Source: Paenibacillus sp. Root444D2 | GTDB lineage: Bacteria > Bacillota > Bacilli > Paenibacillales > NBRC-103111 | Direction: 5' to 3' | NCBI RefSeq assembly: GCF_001426375.1 | Contig: NZ_LMEO01000017.1 | Span: forward strand, 1 to 64,000 | DNA length: 64,000 nt | In this document: positions 36,295-46,132 of the stretch, piece by piece | How the letters are laid out: the number at the start of each line of letters is the position of its first letter | Numbering within the stretch: the first letter of the stretch is position 1 | Notes under the pieces: model-generated | The model's database searches: none | The model's input: the letters and a program-made list of their open reading frames with translations, nothing else | Told to the model about the DNA's origin: nothing | Position numbers and translations under genes: made by a program

Positions 36295-38807
36295 TGTACG
36301 CCAAAGTCATTGTCGATGTCCCAGCGAAACAAACGAACCGGGCATTCGATTATGAAGTACCCGCATCCCTGAGCAAATGGGTTGAAGTGGGCAGTCGCGT
36401 TGGCGTGCCTTTCGGCCCTCGGGTGCTGCAAGGCTTTGTCGTCGAACTGCATGAGGAAACGCAGGTGGATGTGACTCGCATTAAGCCGATTCAGAACGTC
36501 CTGGACTTGGTTCCTCCGCTCACGGAGGAACTTGTGAGTCTGGGGCGGTGGGTCAGCCGCATGTACTTATGCCATGAAGTTACGGCTCTCCAGGCGATGC
36601 TGCCTGCTGCGCTTAAAGCGAAATATGAACGTGCGATTGGGGTCGGAGAGGAGTCTGGCGAGCAATCGCTGCTGGACATGTCGGATCTCCAAGAGATAGT
36701 TAGTTTCGTAAAGTCCAAAGGCTCAGTCTCGATGGATGCTTTGATGGAGCGTTTTGCAAGTGACGGTGCCCTCATTAAACAACTGCTGAGCGCAGGTATC
36801 CTAACAGAAGTACAAGTGGTCAAAGACCGAATGAATACCAAAAAGGCATTGACCGTTTTCCCTCCAGCTGGAGGCAGTGGATTGGAAGAGGCTTTGGCCG
36901 AGCTACCCGCCAGAGCTAACAAACAGCAGGATGTGCTGCGTTACTTGATGGAGCATCCACACGCGATTCGACTTACGGAGCTGATGGAAACAGTGGAGGT
37001 CGGCGCTAGCACGGTCAAAAGCTTGGCGGATCGCGGGTGGATTGAACTGCGCGAGGTCGAAGTGATGCGCGACCCCTATGCGGGTCGGGCTTTCACGCGG
37101 ACGAAGCCGCTTCCCTTAACGGAAGAACAGAGCAGTGTCTTCGCGGAAATACGGGATGCTGTAGCGGAAGAACGGAATGAGGTATTTCTGCTGCATGGGG
37201 TTACGGGTAGCGGTAAAACCGAAGTGTATTTACAATCCATTCAGCAGTGCTTGGACATGGATAAAGAAGCGATTGTACTTGTTCCTGAAATATCTCTGAC
37301 GCCACAAATGGTAGAACGATTTAAAGGGCGGTTTGGCGATTTGGTCGCCGTCCTGCACAGTCGGTTATCGAATGGCGAACGGTACGACGAATGGCGTAAA
37401 ATTATGCGCAAGCAAGTGAAGGTTGTAATCGGCGCTCGTTCGGCGATTTTTGCTCCTTTTACGAGAATTGGCCTTATTATCATTGATGAAGAGCACGAAT
37501 CTTCTTATAAGCAGGAGGAAAGCCCAAAATATCACACCCGCGATGTGGCGGTTCAAAGAGCGAAGCAACAAAACGCCGTCGTTGTGCTCGGTTCCGCAAC
37601 TCCTTCTCTTGAAAGTATCGAGAAGACAAGGCGACGCCGCGACAGGGATAAACCTCCCTTTCGGTTGTTGACGATGCGGGAGCGCGTGGCCAGCCGACCG
37701 ATGCCCCCAGTAGCTATTGTCGATATGCGTGAGGAGCTAAAAAACGGAAATCGCTCTATGTTCAGCCGCTCCTTGTATAAAGCGATCGAAGATCGGTTAC
37801 AAAAGAAAGAACAGATTGTTTTACTGCTGAATCGGCGCGGGTATGCGACGTTCGTTATGTGCCGTACATGCGGCTTCGTCTCGCAATGTCCGCATTGTGA
37901 TATTTCACTTACCTATCATCAAAGCTCGCGCATGCTGCGCTGTCATTATTGCGGCTATGCGGAGCGAGAGGTTACGCAGTGTCCTAGCTGCCAGTCGGAG
38001 CATATTCGTCATTTTGGTACAGGAACACAGCGTGTTGAAGAGGAGCTTAGTAAGATTTTCCCCGGGATTCGGGTCATTCGCATGGATGTCGATACCACGA
38101 CGGAGAAAGGGTCACATGAAAAATGGCTGACGATGTTTCGCGAGAAGCAGGCGGATGTGCTGCTTGGCACGCAGATGGTAGCAAAAGGGCTGGATTTTCC
38201 CGACGTGACCTTAGTGGGGGTTATCGCAGCGGATACGGTGCTTAATCTGCCGGATTTCCGTTCAGCGGAGCGGACTTTCCAGTTGTTAACACAGGTTGCA
38301 GGCCGGGCGGGTCGTCATGAAAAGCAAGGGGAAGTGTTCGTCCAGACATACACGCCCGAACATTATAGTGTGCAATATGCAAGCAAGCACGATTATATTG
38401 CTTTTGCGAACCATGAGCTTGATATACGAGCAAATTTAGGCTATCCGCCTTATCAACGATTGATTCTGGTTACTTTCTCGCATGAGCAGGTTCCGCTCTT
38501 GGTACGTTCTGCGGAGGCTTTTGTAACGAGATTGAAAGAGATTGCCCATACGTATCGGGCCCAGCAGGTTGATTTGTTTACGAACACGTTGCCCGCAGAT
38601 CAATCGTTTCAAATGGACGTGTTAGGACCTGTTGCGTCGCCGATTTCACGAATCAAAGATAGATATCGATTCCAATGCGTGGTAAAATATCGGGGGGAAG
38701 ATCAGGCTGCAGAGATCGTTGCTAAAGCAGTGGCTTGGTTTGAAGAGCGCTCAGCGAAAGAAAAGCTGCTGATTAGCGTGGATGTTGACCCGCAATATTT
38801 GATGTAA
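36294..38807 (+). CDS. priA: Primosomal protein N' (replication restart helicase PriA)
   Basis: SF2 helicase of 837 residues that recognises stalled forks and loads the replicative helicase. Order: N-terminal 3'-DNA-binding domain (about 1-100), winged helix (to about 250), Walker A LHGVTGSGKTEVYLQS near 300, DEEHESSYKQ near 398, the zinc-binding insertion with four CxxC pairs (CRTCGFVSQCPHC, CHYCG, CPSC, about 520-565), and the helicase lobe with AGRAGRHEKQGEV near 670. Its start overlaps the coaBC stop as TGATG. Length exceeds the E. coli protein but is typical of Firmicutes. Confidence 0.95.
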   Translation: MYAKVIVDVPAKQTNRAFDYEVPASLSKWVEVGSRVGVPFGPRVLQGFVVELHEETQVDVTRIKPIQNVLDLVPPLTEELVSLGRWVSRMYLCHEVTALQAMLPAALKAKYERAIGVGEESGEQSLLDMSDLQEIVSFVKSKGSVSMDALMERFASDGALIKQLLSAGILTEVQVVKDRMNTKKALTVFPPAGGSGLEEALAELPARANKQQDVLRYLMEHPHAIRLTELMETVEVGASTVKSLADRGWIELREVEVMRDPYAGRAFTRTKPLPLTEEQSSVFAEIRDAVAEERNEVFLLHGVTGSGKTEVYLQSIQQCLDMDKEAIVLVPEISLTPQMVERFKGRFGDLVAVLHSRLSNGERYDEWRKIMRKQVKVVIGARSAIFAPFTRIGLIIIDEEHESSYKQEESPKYHTRDVAVQRAKQQNAVVVLGSATPSLESIEKTRRRRDRDKPPFRLLTMRERVASRPMPPVAIVDMREELKNGNRSMFSRSLYKAIEDRLQKKEQIVLLLNRRGYATFVMCRTCGFVSQCPHCDISLTYHQSSRMLRCHYCGYAEREVTQCPSCQSEHIRHFGTGTQRVEEELSKIFPGIRVIRMDVDTTTEKGSHEKWLTMFREKQADVLLGTQMVAKGLDFPDVTLVGVIAADTVLNLPDFRSAERTFQLLTQVAGRAGRHEKQGEVFVQTYTPEHYSVQYASKHDYIAFANHELDIRANLGYPPYQRLILVTFSHEQVPLLVRSAEAFVTRLKEIAHTYRAQQVDLFTNTLPADQSFQMDVLGPVASPISRIKDRYRFQCVVKYRGEDQAAEIVAKAVAWFEERSAKEKLLISVDVDPQYLM

Positions 38808-38848
38808 TGAACCCCAAATAGAGAAGACTTCAAAGGTAGGTGCACATT

Positions 38849-39331
38849 ATGGCTATTCGTATTATTGTTAAAGATCCAGATCCAGTGCTGCGTGAGAAAG
38901 CCGTCACGGTTACAAAATTTAATTCCAATCTGCATAAACTTCTGAATGATATGGCAGACACGATGTATGAAGCGGAGGGCGTGGGTCTTGCTGCTCCGCA
39001 AATCGGTATTCTTAAACGCGTAATCGTCATGGATTGCGGAGAAGAACATGGCGGATTGATTGAAATGGTAAATCCTGAGGTAGTCACTTCCAGCGGCGAA
39101 CAATTGGGGCCGGAAGGCTGCTTAAGTATTCCCGGACTTCGCGGCGATGTACTTCGCCCACTCCATGTTACAGCCAAAGGTCAAGATCGTGATGGAAATC
39201 CGATTGAAGTGACGGGCACGGATTTGCTGGCTCGCTGTATTTTCCATGAAATTGATCACTTAAACGGTGTTCTGTTTACGGATCTTGCAACCAAAACGTA
39301 TACGGCTGAAGAAGAGGAAGATTCCGAGTGA
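38849..39331 (+). CDS. def: Peptide deformylase
   Basis: Removes the formyl group from the initiator methionine of new proteins. The 160-residue metalloenzyme has all three motifs: GVGLAAPQIG near residue 43, EGCLSIPG near 88 and HEIDHLNG near 133, which provide the metal ligands Cys, His and His and the catalytic Glu. ATG 38849 follows AAAGGTAGGTG. Its stop overlaps fmt by four bases, so the deformylase and the formyltransferase are made together. Confidence 0.95.
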   Translation: MAIRIIVKDPDPVLREKAVTVTKFNSNLHKLLNDMADTMYEAEGVGLAAPQIGILKRVIVMDCGEEHGGLIEMVNPEVVTSSGEQLGPEGCLSIPGLRGDVLRPLHVTAKGQDRDGNPIEVTGTDLLARCIFHEIDHLNGVLFTDLATKTYTAEEEEDSE

Positions 39332-40305
39332 ACATTATTTTCATGGGCACGCCGGATTTCGCAGTACCCTCCTTGCGCCTGCTCTTGGAGGAAGGCTATA
39401 ACGTAACGTCGGTTGTCACACAGCCGGATCGGCCGAAAGGACGCAAGCGCGTTCTGACACCGCCTCCGGTTAAGGTGGAAGCAGAAAAGCATGGGATTCC
39501 GGTGCTTCAGCCGGAGAAATTGCGTCAAGCGGATTCGGTTGAGCTTTTGAGACAATTAAAACCGGATTTGATTGTGACAGCCGCTTACGGACAGATCTTG
39601 CCCAAAGCGGTTTTGGACTTGCCGGAGTACGGGTGTATAAACATCCATGCTTCGCTGCTGCCCAAATATCGAGGCGGAGCGCCGATTCATCACGCTGTAA
39701 TTCGGGGTGAATCCGTAACTGGCGTTACGATTATGTACATGGCCGTAGGTCTTGATACTGGCGATATGATTTCAAAGGTGGAGCTTCCGATCGAAGATAC
39801 GGATACGACGGGTTCATTATTTGAAAAGCTAAGTATTGCCGGTGCTGATCTACTTAAGCGTACATTGCCGGATTTACTGGCAGGACGTATCCAGGCTATT
39901 GCTCAAAATGAGGCAGATGCCATTTATTCTCCGAATATCCGCAGGGAGGATGAGTTGATCGATTGGTCGCGTTCTGCCGCCCAGCTTTGGAATCAAGTAC
40001 GCGGCTTAAACCCATTCCCCGGCGCTTACACCCTCTGGAATGGGGAAGTTATGAAAATATGGGCTAGCGCGAATCCGAAAAGTTCTTCGGAGCCAAGAAG
40101 CCGAAGCTTCTCCGAAATCAGCGGAGACGCACCTGTTCCTGGAACTGTACTTGGCAGTAGTGAGCAGGGCATTGAAGTGATGACGGGTGAAGGTACGCTG
40201 TGGTTGACCGAGATCCAACCTTCAGGCAAAAAGGCGATGCCCGTGTCAGAGTTCGTACGAGGTGTGCAAATCCCTGCTGGTACGGTATTCGGACAGAGTA
40301 ACTAA
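39328..40305 (+). CDS. fmt: Methionyl-tRNA formyltransferase
   Basis: Formylates Met on initiator tRNA using 10-formyl-THF. The 325-residue protein starts with GTG overlapping the def stop. The catalytic domain shows NIIFMGTPDFAVPSLRLLL at the start, the folate/catalytic block INIHASLLPKYRGGAPIHHA near residue 105 (Asn, His) and a conserved Asp in AVGLDTGDM near 145. The C-terminal tRNA-binding barrel begins near 205 and contains a low-similarity SSSEPRSRSF insert near 255. Confidence 0.94.
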   Translation: MNIIFMGTPDFAVPSLRLLLEEGYNVTSVVTQPDRPKGRKRVLTPPPVKVEAEKHGIPVLQPEKLRQADSVELLRQLKPDLIVTAAYGQILPKAVLDLPEYGCINIHASLLPKYRGGAPIHHAVIRGESVTGVTIMYMAVGLDTGDMISKVELPIEDTDTTGSLFEKLSIAGADLLKRTLPDLLAGRIQAIAQNEADAIYSPNIRREDELIDWSRSAAQLWNQVRGLNPFPGAYTLWNGEVMKIWASANPKSSSEPRSRSFSEISGDAPVPGTVLGSSEQGIEVMTGEGTLWLTEIQPSGKKAMPVSEFVRGVQIPAGTVFGQSN

Positions 40306-40311
40306 AGCAAC

Positions 40312-40400
40312 CAAGGATAAACGACTCCTTCGTCCCTTTGGGGCGAACGCGTTTGTCAAGGTTGATGCGAAGCTAAAGTATACAACTTATACTTTCTATT
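40312..40400 (-). repeat. Dispersed intergenic hairpin repeat, copy 2
   Basis: Reverse complement of the repeat at 25771-25850: on the minus strand it reads AGAAAGTATAAG, a stem-loop AAAGTATA/TATACTTT (40375-40395), GCTTCGCATCAACCTTGACA, then a GC-rich stem with CGTCCC/GGGGCG. The loop sequences differ between copies while the outer blocks are kept. It fills the fmt-rsmB gap. Confidence 0.58.
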
Positions 40401-40424
40401 CAACTTAAAAATGAGGTATTCGAT

Positions 40425-41882
40425 TTGTCAACGCAAAAACCAAATCGTCCGCAAAACGGACTAATAAAGCCGCAGGGGGCCGGCAAGCCCTCTGCTCCAA
40501 AATCATCCTCAGGCGCTGCGAAGAGCAGCGCTGTTAAGCATTCTGCCCGTGATGCGGCGCTGGATGTGTTGATTCGGGTTGAAGAAAATCAATCGTACAG
40601 CAATTTGCTGCTGAATCAGGTATTGCAAAAGCATGCTCTTGAACGGGCAGATGCGGGACTGGCGACGGAGCTTGTTTATGGGACCATCGGACGGAAAAAT
40701 ACGATCGATTTCTTTTTGGAGCGTTTCGTCAGCAAAGGGCTCGCGAAGCTCGAGCCCTGGGTGAGATGCTTGCTGCGGCTGAGCTTCTATCAGCTGCATT
40801 ATTTGGACCGCATTCCCGACCATGCGGTCGTGAGCGAAGCGGTCAATATCGCGAAGCGCCGAGGCCACCAAGGCATCTCGGGCATGGTCAACGGCGTGCT
40901 GCGCGCAGTCATCCGCAGCAAAGCCGAGCTCACTTTGCCGGCTGCGCTCGGCGACGTGAAGCGCATCGCGCTGAGCCATTCCCATCCGGAATGGCTCGTG
41001 CGCCGATGGATTCGTCAGCTGGGTGCCGAGCTGACGGAACAGATCTGTGCGGCGAACAATGAGCCGCCGCACGTCAGCATTCGCGCGAATGCGAGGCGCC
41101 GCAGCCGCTTGGAGCTGCTGGAGCAGCTCCAAGGCAGCGGCCTCAGCGCGGAAGCGTCAGAGCTGGCCCCGGCCGGCATCCTTGTGCAGGGGGCCGGGAA
41201 CATGGCCTTAGTCCCCGGCTTCCAGCATGGGGACTTCTCGATTCAAGACGAGAGCTCGATGCTCGTCGCCGAAGCTCTGGATCCGCGTCCAGGCATGACA
41301 GTGCTGGACTGCTGCGCCGCCCCTGGCGGCAAGACCGCGCACATCGCCGAGAAAATGGACGATGTGGGCAAGATCTGGGCTTGTGATCTGCACGAGCACA
41401 AGCAGAAGCTGATCGCAGATCAAGCGGAGCGGCTGGGACTGTCGTCGATCCAGACGCTGGTGATGGATGCTGCGAAGCTGGACGAACATTTTGCGGCGGA
41501 GTCATTTGACCGCATCCTGCTCGATGCGCCCTGCTCGGGCCTAGGGGTCATTCGCCGCAAGCCCGACCTTAAGTGGGCGAAGCAGGAGGCGGAGATTGAC
41601 GCGATTAGCGAGCTGCAGCATGCTATTCTGAGCAAAGTGCATAGGCTGCTCAAGCCAGGCGGCGTGCTGGTCTACAGTACGTGCACGATTGAGCAGGCGG
41701 AGAACGCGGGCATGGTTGAGCGCTTCCTCGCTGAGCATAGCGAGTTTGAGCTGGCGCCGCTGCCGGCGGATGTTTTCGCAAGCATTGACCCTGCGGCTGC
41801 CGCAGCCGGTATGGTGCAAATCCTGCCGCAGCAGTTCCATTCCGACGGGTTCTTCATCGCACGGCTGCGCAAACGTGTATAG
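40425..41882 (+). CDS. rsmB: 16S rRNA (cytosine967-C5)-methyltransferase
   Basis: SAM-dependent rRNA methyltransferase of 485 residues. A polar, Lys/Ser/Pro-rich N-terminal tail (about 1-40) is longer than usual. A NusB-like RNA-binding domain follows (about 42-170), then the catalytic domain with SAM motif LDCCAAPGGKTAHIAE near 295, ACDLHEHKQKL, and the two catalytic cysteines in DAPCSGLGVIRRKPD near 370 and VYSTCTIEQAENAG near 415. The start codon is TTG, with GAGG eight bases upstream. The middle is notably GC-rich relative to its flanks. Confidence 0.93.
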   Translation: MSTQKPNRPQNGLIKPQGAGKPSAPKSSSGAAKSSAVKHSARDAALDVLIRVEENQSYSNLLLNQVLQKHALERADAGLATELVYGTIGRKNTIDFFLERFVSKGLAKLEPWVRCLLRLSFYQLHYLDRIPDHAVVSEAVNIAKRRGHQGISGMVNGVLRAVIRSKAELTLPAALGDVKRIALSHSHPEWLVRRWIRQLGAELTEQICAANNEPPHVSIRANARRRSRLELLEQLQGSGLSAEASELAPAGILVQGAGNMALVPGFQHGDFSIQDESSMLVAEALDPRPGMTVLDCCAAPGGKTAHIAEKMDDVGKIWACDLHEHKQKLIADQAERLGLSSIQTLVMDAAKLDEHFAAESFDRILLDAPCSGLGVIRRKPDLKWAKQEAEIDAISELQHAILSKVHRLLKPGGVLVYSTCTIEQAENAGMVERFLAEHSEFELAPLPADVFASIDPAAAAAGMVQILPQQFHSDGFFIARLRKRV

Positions 41883-41939
41883 CTTGTCGGCTGTAGGCTG
41901 ACAACGGTTCTTTTCGTTTAACTATAAGTCTGATTTCAT

Positions 41940-42020
41940 TAAATCAACTGTACTTTTTACAGTTCATTGCCTCAAAAAGGGCTAAGTATTCGATTTAGCT
42001 GCGCTTTTTGCAGGTAATGC
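41940..42020 (+). repeat. Two degenerate hairpin units before rlmN
   Basis: Unit 1 (41946-41964) is AACTGTA-CTTTT-TACAGTT, a perfect 7-bp stem. Unit 2 (about 41997-42015) reads AGCTGCGCTTTTTGCAGGT, the same layout with substitutions, 51 bases later. The rest of the 289-base gap shows nothing else definite apart from TAAAAT (42124-42129), a possible -10 box for rlmN. Confidence 0.5.
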
Positions 42021-42170
42021 TCTGGGTGGTCTGGGTTGGTTTTGACGGTTACTCAGCCACGTAAATGCCTATCGTCCGCAGCTGCTTGCTCACGGGGATG
42101 TGTGTTCGTTCCCGCTTTGTGATAAAATAACATACGATTAGCAAAAAATCAGGACAAATAACAACAGGTT

Positions 42171-43247
42171 GTGATAAATGTGGGAAATAAGCCTTATGAG
42201 AAAGATAAACCGTTTGTATATGATTTGAATTGGGATGAATGGCAAAGCTGGGTGAAAGAGAACGGCGAGTCCTCTTTTCGTGCCGGGCAAATTTTCGATT
42301 GGCTTTATATTAAGCGGGTATTCAGCTTCGATGAGATGTCGAACTTGCCGAAGTCGCTGCGTGACAAACTGAAGGATCAGTTTGAGTTCGTTACGCTTTC
42401 CGAAATTGCCAAGTATCAGTCGCAGGACGGTACGGTCAAGTTTTTATTTGAATTGGAAGACAAGAATGCCATTGAAACAGTTGTCATGAAGCACAACTAC
42501 GGCAACAGTATTTGCGTAACAACGCAAGTAGGGTGCCGGGTAGGGTGTACATTTTGTGCATCTACGTTGGGCGGTTTGAAGCGGGATTTGAGACCGGGTG
42601 AGATTGTGGCCCAAGTTGTTAAAGCCCAGAAATTGCTGGATGAGACAGAGGAACGAATCTCTTCCATCGTCATTATGGGTATTGGCGAGCCTTTTGAAAA
42701 TTATGAAGCGACAATGAATTTCCTTCGTGTCATGATTCACCCGAAAGGCCTGAACATTGGACAACGTCATATCACGGTATCGACGAGTGGGATTGTGCCG
42801 AACATTTACAAATTCGCTGATGAGAATTTGCAAGTCAATCTGGCGATATCTATTCATGCGCCGAATGATACGCTCAGATCCAAGCTGATGCCTGTCAATC
42901 GTAGATTCCCATTCGTAGATTTAATTGAAGCGTGTAAGTATTACATTGCCAAAACCGGCAGACGAATTACGTTTGAATATGCCCTTATGGGGGAAGTGAA
43001 TGACCAGCCTGAACATGCTGAGGAACTAGCGCAAGTGCTGAAGGATATGCCGCTTAGCCACGTGAACCTGATTCCAGTGAATTTCGTGGCCGAACGGGAT
43101 TTCAAGCGTACACCTAGGGATGATATCTTCACCTTCCAGCGTATTCTTGAGAAGGGCAAAATTAATGCCACCATACGTCGTGAACAAGGCAGTGACATTG
43201 CTGCTGCCTGCGGACAACTGCGTGCGAAGCATATGGAGAACAAGTAA
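42171..43247 (+). CDS. rlmN: 23S rRNA (adenine2503-C2)/tRNA (adenine37-C2)-methyltransferase
   Basis: Radical SAM enzyme of 358 residues methylating A2503 in the peptidyl transferase centre and A37 in some tRNAs. The cluster motif [14 protein letters not shown] is near residue 120, a GxGEP SAM motif [11 protein letters not shown] near 165, and the methyl-carrying cysteine lies in IAAACGQLR at the C-terminus. The start is GTG at 42171 or the GTG three codons later; neither has a strong Shine-Dalgarno. rlmN begins the run rlmN-prpC-prkC-rsgA-rpe. Confidence 0.94.
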   Translation: MINVGNKPYEKDKPFVYDLNWDEWQSWVKENGESSFRAGQIFDWLYIKRVFSFDEMSNLPKSLRDKLKDQFEFVTLSEIAKYQSQDGTVKFLFELEDKNAIETVVMKHNYGNSICVTTQVGCRVGCTFCASTLGGLKRDLRPGEIVAQVVKAQKLLDETEERISSIVIMGIGEPFENYEATMNFLRVMIHPKGLNIGQRHITVSTSGIVPNIYKFADENLQVNLAISIHAPNDTLRSKLMPVNRRFPFVDLIEACKYYIAKTGRRITFEYALMGEVNDQPEHAEELAQVLKDMPLSHVNLIPVNFVAERDFKRTPRDDIFTFQRILEKGKINATIRREQGSDIAAACGQLRAKHMENK

Positions 43248-43262
43248 TGAGGTGAAATCCGG

Positions 43263-44027
43263 ATGAAGATGGTAAGCCGTACCGATATTGGCAAAGTCCG
43301 TTTAGTAAATGAGGACCGAGCCGCCATCCATCATGATCTCAATGGCCTATCTTTGGCTATTGTGGCTGATGGCATGGGGGGACATCAAGCTGGCGATATC
43401 GCCAGCCAAATGGCCATCGAAATGATTGCAGATCAACTGCAATCGATCCATTGGGGAATGTCTGTGGAAGCTTGTAAGCAAGTGCTGAAGGAAGCCATTG
43501 AAAAGGCGAATGAGAAAATTTATGAATTCGCCTCAGGGCAAGAAAGTTATCATGGTATGGGCACGACGGTTGTTGCCATTATTGCTTCGCAAGAGCTTCT
43601 TATTATTGGACATATCGGTGACAGTCGCGCTTACAAGATCACCGGTGAATCGATCACACAACTAACGGAAGATCATTCTTTGGTGTATGAGCTTGTGAAG
43701 AACGGGCAGATTACCCTCGAAGAGGCCGATCATCACCCTAGACGTAACTGGATCACTCGCGCACTCGGCACAGAGCCGGGCGTAGAGGTAGATCTCTATG
43801 AGTACGCGTGGCGCCCGGGGGATATTGTTCTGATCTGTACGGATGGTTTAAGCGGATTGGTGGATTCCGGCGACATTTTACGAATTGTCAAATCGTATGA
43901 ACGTATCGAAGATGCAGCGGAACAGTTGATTCAAAGCGCGCTTGATGAAGGCGGAGACGATAATGTAACGGTCGTTTTACTTGCGCACGATCATGATTCG
44001 GACGAAAAAAGGGGTGATGGGAATTGA
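43263..44027 (+). CDS. prpC: PP2C-type Ser/Thr protein phosphatase (PrpC/Stp)
   Basis: Mn2+-dependent phosphatase of 254 residues that reverses PrkC phosphorylation. Metal-binding motifs: VNEDRAAI near residue 15, ADGMGGHQAGD near 37, GHIGDSRAY near 118, CTDGLSGLV near 195 and GGDDNVTVVLL near 230. GAGGTG precedes the ATG. Its last bases overlap the prkC start (TTGA), a coupling seen across Firmicutes. Confidence 0.94.
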   Translation: MKMVSRTDIGKVRLVNEDRAAIHHDLNGLSLAIVADGMGGHQAGDIASQMAIEMIADQLQSIHWGMSVEACKQVLKEAIEKANEKIYEFASGQESYHGMGTTVVAIIASQELLIIGHIGDSRAYKITGESITQLTEDHSLVYELVKNGQITLEEADHHPRRNWITRALGTEPGVEVDLYEYAWRPGDIVLICTDGLSGLVDSGDILRIVKSYERIEDAAEQLIQSALDEGGDDNVTVVLLAHDHDSDEKRGDGN

Positions 44028-46132
44028 TCGGTAGAAAGCTTGGAGGCCGCTATGAAATCTTAGATCGCATTGGCGGAGGCGGCATGGCTTTAGTCTACAA
44101 AGGGCATGATCTATTATTAAATCGTAAAGTGGCTGTGAAAGTACTGCGCCAGCAGTATGTGCACGATGAAGAATTCATTCGTCGTTTCCGTAGAGAAGCT
44201 CAAGCAGCCGCTTCACTTTCTCATCCTAATGTCGTCAGTATTTATGACGTCGGACAAGAAGAAGACGTGCATTATATTGTGATGGAATACATAGAAGGCA
44301 CGACCTTGAATGATGTCATCAAAGAGAGAGCGCCGCTGCAGGTCGAAGATGCGGTTCACTACGCGAGTCAGATTGCAGATGCGCTCGATCACGCCCACCA
44401 CAATGAAATCATTCATCGGGATATCAAACCGCACAATATTTTGATCGGCAAAAACGGCCGTGTTAAAGTGACGGATTTCGGTATCGCACGGGCTGCCACG
44501 TCTTCGACCATAACGCAAACCGGATCTGTCGTCGGTTCTGTGCACTATTTCTCACCGGAACATGCCAAAGGGACGAATACAGGGGAGAAATCCGATTTGT
44601 ATTCTTTGGGTATTGTGATGTATCAAATGCTGACAGCTCGCCTGCCTTTTCTCGGTGAGAGCCCGATTTCTGTAGCTTTGAAGCATTTGCAGGAAGATGT
44701 GGAAGAACCGCGTAAGGTGAATCCTCTCATTCCGCAAAGCGTGGAAAACATTATTTTGAGAGCCATGCGCAAAAAGCCTGAAGAACGCTATCAATCAGCG
44801 AAGCTAATGATGGCAGATCTCGATACCTGTTTGAATCCGGATCGCCGGAATGAAGCGAAGGTAGCTTTCTGGGATGCGGATGGGATGGACGAAGAGCGTA
44901 CCTTAGTGATGCCTGCGATTCGCGCCGACCAACTCGGACAGTTCGAGGATGATGATGAGCCCGAGAAACCTGCCTGGCGGGAAGAGCCTGCTCCTCCCAA
45001 AGGGAAAGGGTGGATTAAGCCGCTCATTTGGATCGTCGTTTTGTTAATGGTGCTCGGTGCTATGTGGTATATGGTCGGGTACGTGAAAGGGATGTTTGCC
45101 ATTGAAACCGTCGAGGTTCCCAATGTGGCAGGTAAACCGTTGATTCAAGCTCAAGCTGAATTGACGGCAGTTAAATTAGGCTCCACGGTTGAATATGATA
45201 TAGACAGCAAGCTGGCTAAAGACATTGTCATTCGTCAAGATCCTACGGGGATGAGAATGAATGTGGGCACCAAAGTGACGCTGTATGTTAGTAAGGGTAC
45301 GCCCAAAATCAAGATGGATAATTATGCAGGGCAACCATTTAAGGATGTTAAGCTGAAGCTGCAAGCCCTCGGCATCAAGGATGAGCAGATTACGATTACA
45401 CAAGAGACGAATGATGGTGCTCCAGATTTGATTTTGAAACAATCCCCTTTGGCTGGCGAAGAGTTTGAGCTTGACAAAGCGGTCATTGCTTTTACCGTAA
45501 GCAAAGCCAAGGAAACGTTCAAAATGCCGGATCTCGTCGGAATGACGGAAGCAGAAGCTAAAGCCCAACTCACAAAGCTGAATCTTAAGCTCCCTGTGAA
45601 TGGCGTTACCCGTGAGAAAAGCTACAAAGTCGCGAAAGGGAAGGTTGTTAAACAGTTTCCTTTTGAAAAAAACCAGGATGTATCCGTTGGCTCTGAGATT
45701 TCTTTGATCATTAGCGACGGATTGCCGGAGGATGCTGGACAGCTTACGGTAAGTATTGCTGTTAAGCCGACGACGGAGGGCAAAGATTCCGAGTTCAAAA
45801 TTGTCGTAAGCGATGCCCAGTACGAGAACTTCGAGTACAAAACAGAAAAAGTATCGAAGCCTCAGAATATGGATGTCAAAGTCATTGTTTCTCCAGATAA
45901 GAAAGCTGTCATCTTGATTAAAGAAGGAGATAACTTGGTCAACTCCATTACTCGCACCTATCAAGACTACTTGGATCAAAAAAATGGGAAGACCGTATCA
46001 CCTAGTCCCTCCACGTCACCATCGCCAACGCCTAAACAGCAAAGCAATGGACCGGCTATTCCGGTTGGCGGCACTGGAAATGGGCAAACAGGCGGCACTG
46101 TCGCTAAACCACCTGCTGGAGGCACACCGTAA
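44024..46132 (+). CDS. prkC: Membrane Ser/Thr protein kinase with PASTA domains (PrkC)
   Basis: Sensor kinase of 702 residues that binds muropeptides or lipid II outside and signals growth or spore germination. The kinase domain fills about residues 10-275: glycine loop GGGGMALVYKG near 17, HRDIKPHNIL near 132, DFGIAR near 152 with a Thr/Ser-rich activation loop. A membrane helix PLIWIVVLLMVLGAMWYMVG is near 328-347. Outside, three PASTA repeats (about 362-430, 430-500, 500-565) precede a further domain and a Ser/Pro/Gly-rich tail that may lie in the wall. Start codon TTG overlaps the prpC stop; AGGGGTGATGGG precedes it. Confidence 0.95.
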   Translation: MIGRKLGGRYEILDRIGGGGMALVYKGHDLLLNRKVAVKVLRQQYVHDEEFIRRFRREAQAAASLSHPNVVSIYDVGQEEDVHYIVMEYIEGTTLNDVIKERAPLQVEDAVHYASQIADALDHAHHNEIIHRDIKPHNILIGKNGRVKVTDFGIARAATSSTITQTGSVVGSVHYFSPEHAKGTNTGEKSDLYSLGIVMYQMLTARLPFLGESPISVALKHLQEDVEEPRKVNPLIPQSVENIILRAMRKKPEERYQSAKLMMADLDTCLNPDRRNEAKVAFWDADGMDEERTLVMPAIRADQLGQFEDDDEPEKPAWREEPAPPKGKGWIKPLIWIVVLLMVLGAMWYMVGYVKGMFAIETVEVPNVAGKPLIQAQAELTAVKLGSTVEYDIDSKLAKDIVIRQDPTGMRMNVGTKVTLYVSKGTPKIKMDNYAGQPFKDVKLKLQALGIKDEQITITQETNDGAPDLILKQSPLAGEEFELDKAVIAFTVSKAKETFKMPDLVGMTEAEAKAQLTKLNLKLPVNGVTREKSYKVAKGKVVKQFPFEKNQDVSVGSEISLIISDGLPEDAGQLTVSIAVKPTTEGKDSEFKIVVSDAQYENFEYKTEKVSKPQNMDVKVIVSPDKKAVILIKEGDNLVNSITRTYQDYLDQKNGKTVSPSPSTSPSPTPKQQSNGPAIPVGGTGNGQTGGTVAKPPAGGTP

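Noticed and set aside
40509..41653. Several minus-strand frames within rsmB
   Set aside because: Antisense shadows in a GC-rich gene with clear methyltransferase motifs.
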